Shown piece after piece: positions 15,758 to 15,886 of a DNA stretch of 15,886 nucleotides. The first letter of the stretch is position 1. The number at the start of each line of letters is the position of its first letter. The position numbers were made by a program, and so were the translations under genes. This DNA comes from an uncultured Marmoricola sp. (GTDB lineage: Bacteria; Actinomycetota; Actinomycetes; Propionibacteriales; Nocardioidaceae), in assembly GCF_943913695.1 (NCBI RefSeq), contig NZ_CALTZE010000093.1, positions 1 through 15,886 on the forward strand. The letters run 5' to 3'. The notes beneath the pieces were generated by a model. The model was given only the letters and a program-made list of their open reading frames with translations. It ran no database searches and had not been told where the DNA came from.

Positions 15758-15886
15758 CCCCCACCCCCCGACCGGCCGCCCCGGCCTCCCCGGCCTCCAC
15801 GGCCTCGCCGGCCTCCACCACCCGGGTCGTCGCGCTGCTGGTCCTGCTCGCACTGCTGCTCAGCGGCTGCGCCGGCGGCTCGGACA
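15754..15886 (+). CDS. Substrate-binding lipoprotein of the importer (3' part beyond the right edge)
   Basis: Only the first 44 codons are present. The GTG at 15754-15756 overlaps the ATPase TGA (GTGA) and has AGGAG 8 nt upstream. It encodes an unusually long Thr/Pro/Ala/Ser-rich N-region, then RVVALLVLLALLLSGC, a signal peptide with a canonical LSGC lipobox at C39. The window ends a few codons later. In this position after permease and ATPase the expected product is the SsuA/TauA-type solute-binding protein that gives the importer its specificity. Confidence 0.85.
   Translation, partial: MTPTPRPAAPASPASTASPASTTRVVALLVLLALLLSGCAGGSD
15784..15819. repeat. 9-bp tandem repeat, four units, in the lipoprotein N-region
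   Basis: Four 9-bp units of the form GCCTCNNCN, in frame, encode repeated Ala-Ser-Pro/Thr before the hydrophobic core of the signal peptide. The actual start could lie further in if this stretch is untranslated, but the Shine-Dalgarno and GTGA overlap favour the upstream GTG. Confidence 0.7.

Overview
The window is very GC-rich DNA with GTG starts, 4-bp stop/start overlaps and several promoters of the leaderless type (TAnnnT box 6-7 nt before the start codon). It fits a high-GC actinobacterium. A Nocardioides-like organism is my best guess from codon use and protein style, but no marker fixes the genus. About 93% of the window is coding. I see no rRNA, tRNA, CRISPR array, insertion sequence or phage gene, so this looks like ordinary chromosome.

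Layout. (1) 1-2709: the N-terminal two thirds of uvrA (minus strand, cut by the left edge), with a LexA/SOS box and -10 in its promoter, and a divergent metallo-beta-lactamase-fold hydrolase. (2) 2753-4869: a minus-strand two-gene operon of a glutamine-synthetase-like ligase (FluG-type ending, 12-bp tandem repeat at its start) and a 234-aa protein with a papain/C39-like Cys-His-Asp pattern. This is the least explained part of the window. (3) 4934-6016: a GNAT acetyltransferase and a DUF1707 membrane protein, plus strand. (4) 6034-11721: a minus-strand sugar operon of lipoprotein binding protein, two permeases, GH1 beta-glucosidase and LacI-type repressor. It is laid out like the cellobiose (ceb) loci of Streptomyces, has no ATPase gene of its own, and has two LacI-type operators bracketing its promoter. 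(5) 12011-14034: an atypical SDR / NAD(P)-binding protein translationally coupled to an SRPBCC protein, facing a second SRPBCC gene. (6) 14127-15886: an SsuC/TauC-type importer operon of permease, ATPase and lipoprotein binding protein (cut by the right edge), preceded by a small AT-rich island with inverted repeats.

How the parts work: region 4 is a complete uptake, hydrolysis and repression unit for a beta-glucoside. Imported sugar would be cleaved in the cytoplasm by the GH1 enzyme, and the last gene would feed back on the operators. Region 6 probably imports a sulfonate, nitrate-like or thiamine-precursor-like small molecule; the substrate cannot be read from the sequence. Region 1 is DNA repair under SOS control. 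The substrates of region 2 are unknown; gamma-glutamyl ligation plus a thiol-dependent transfer or hydrolysis is an inference.
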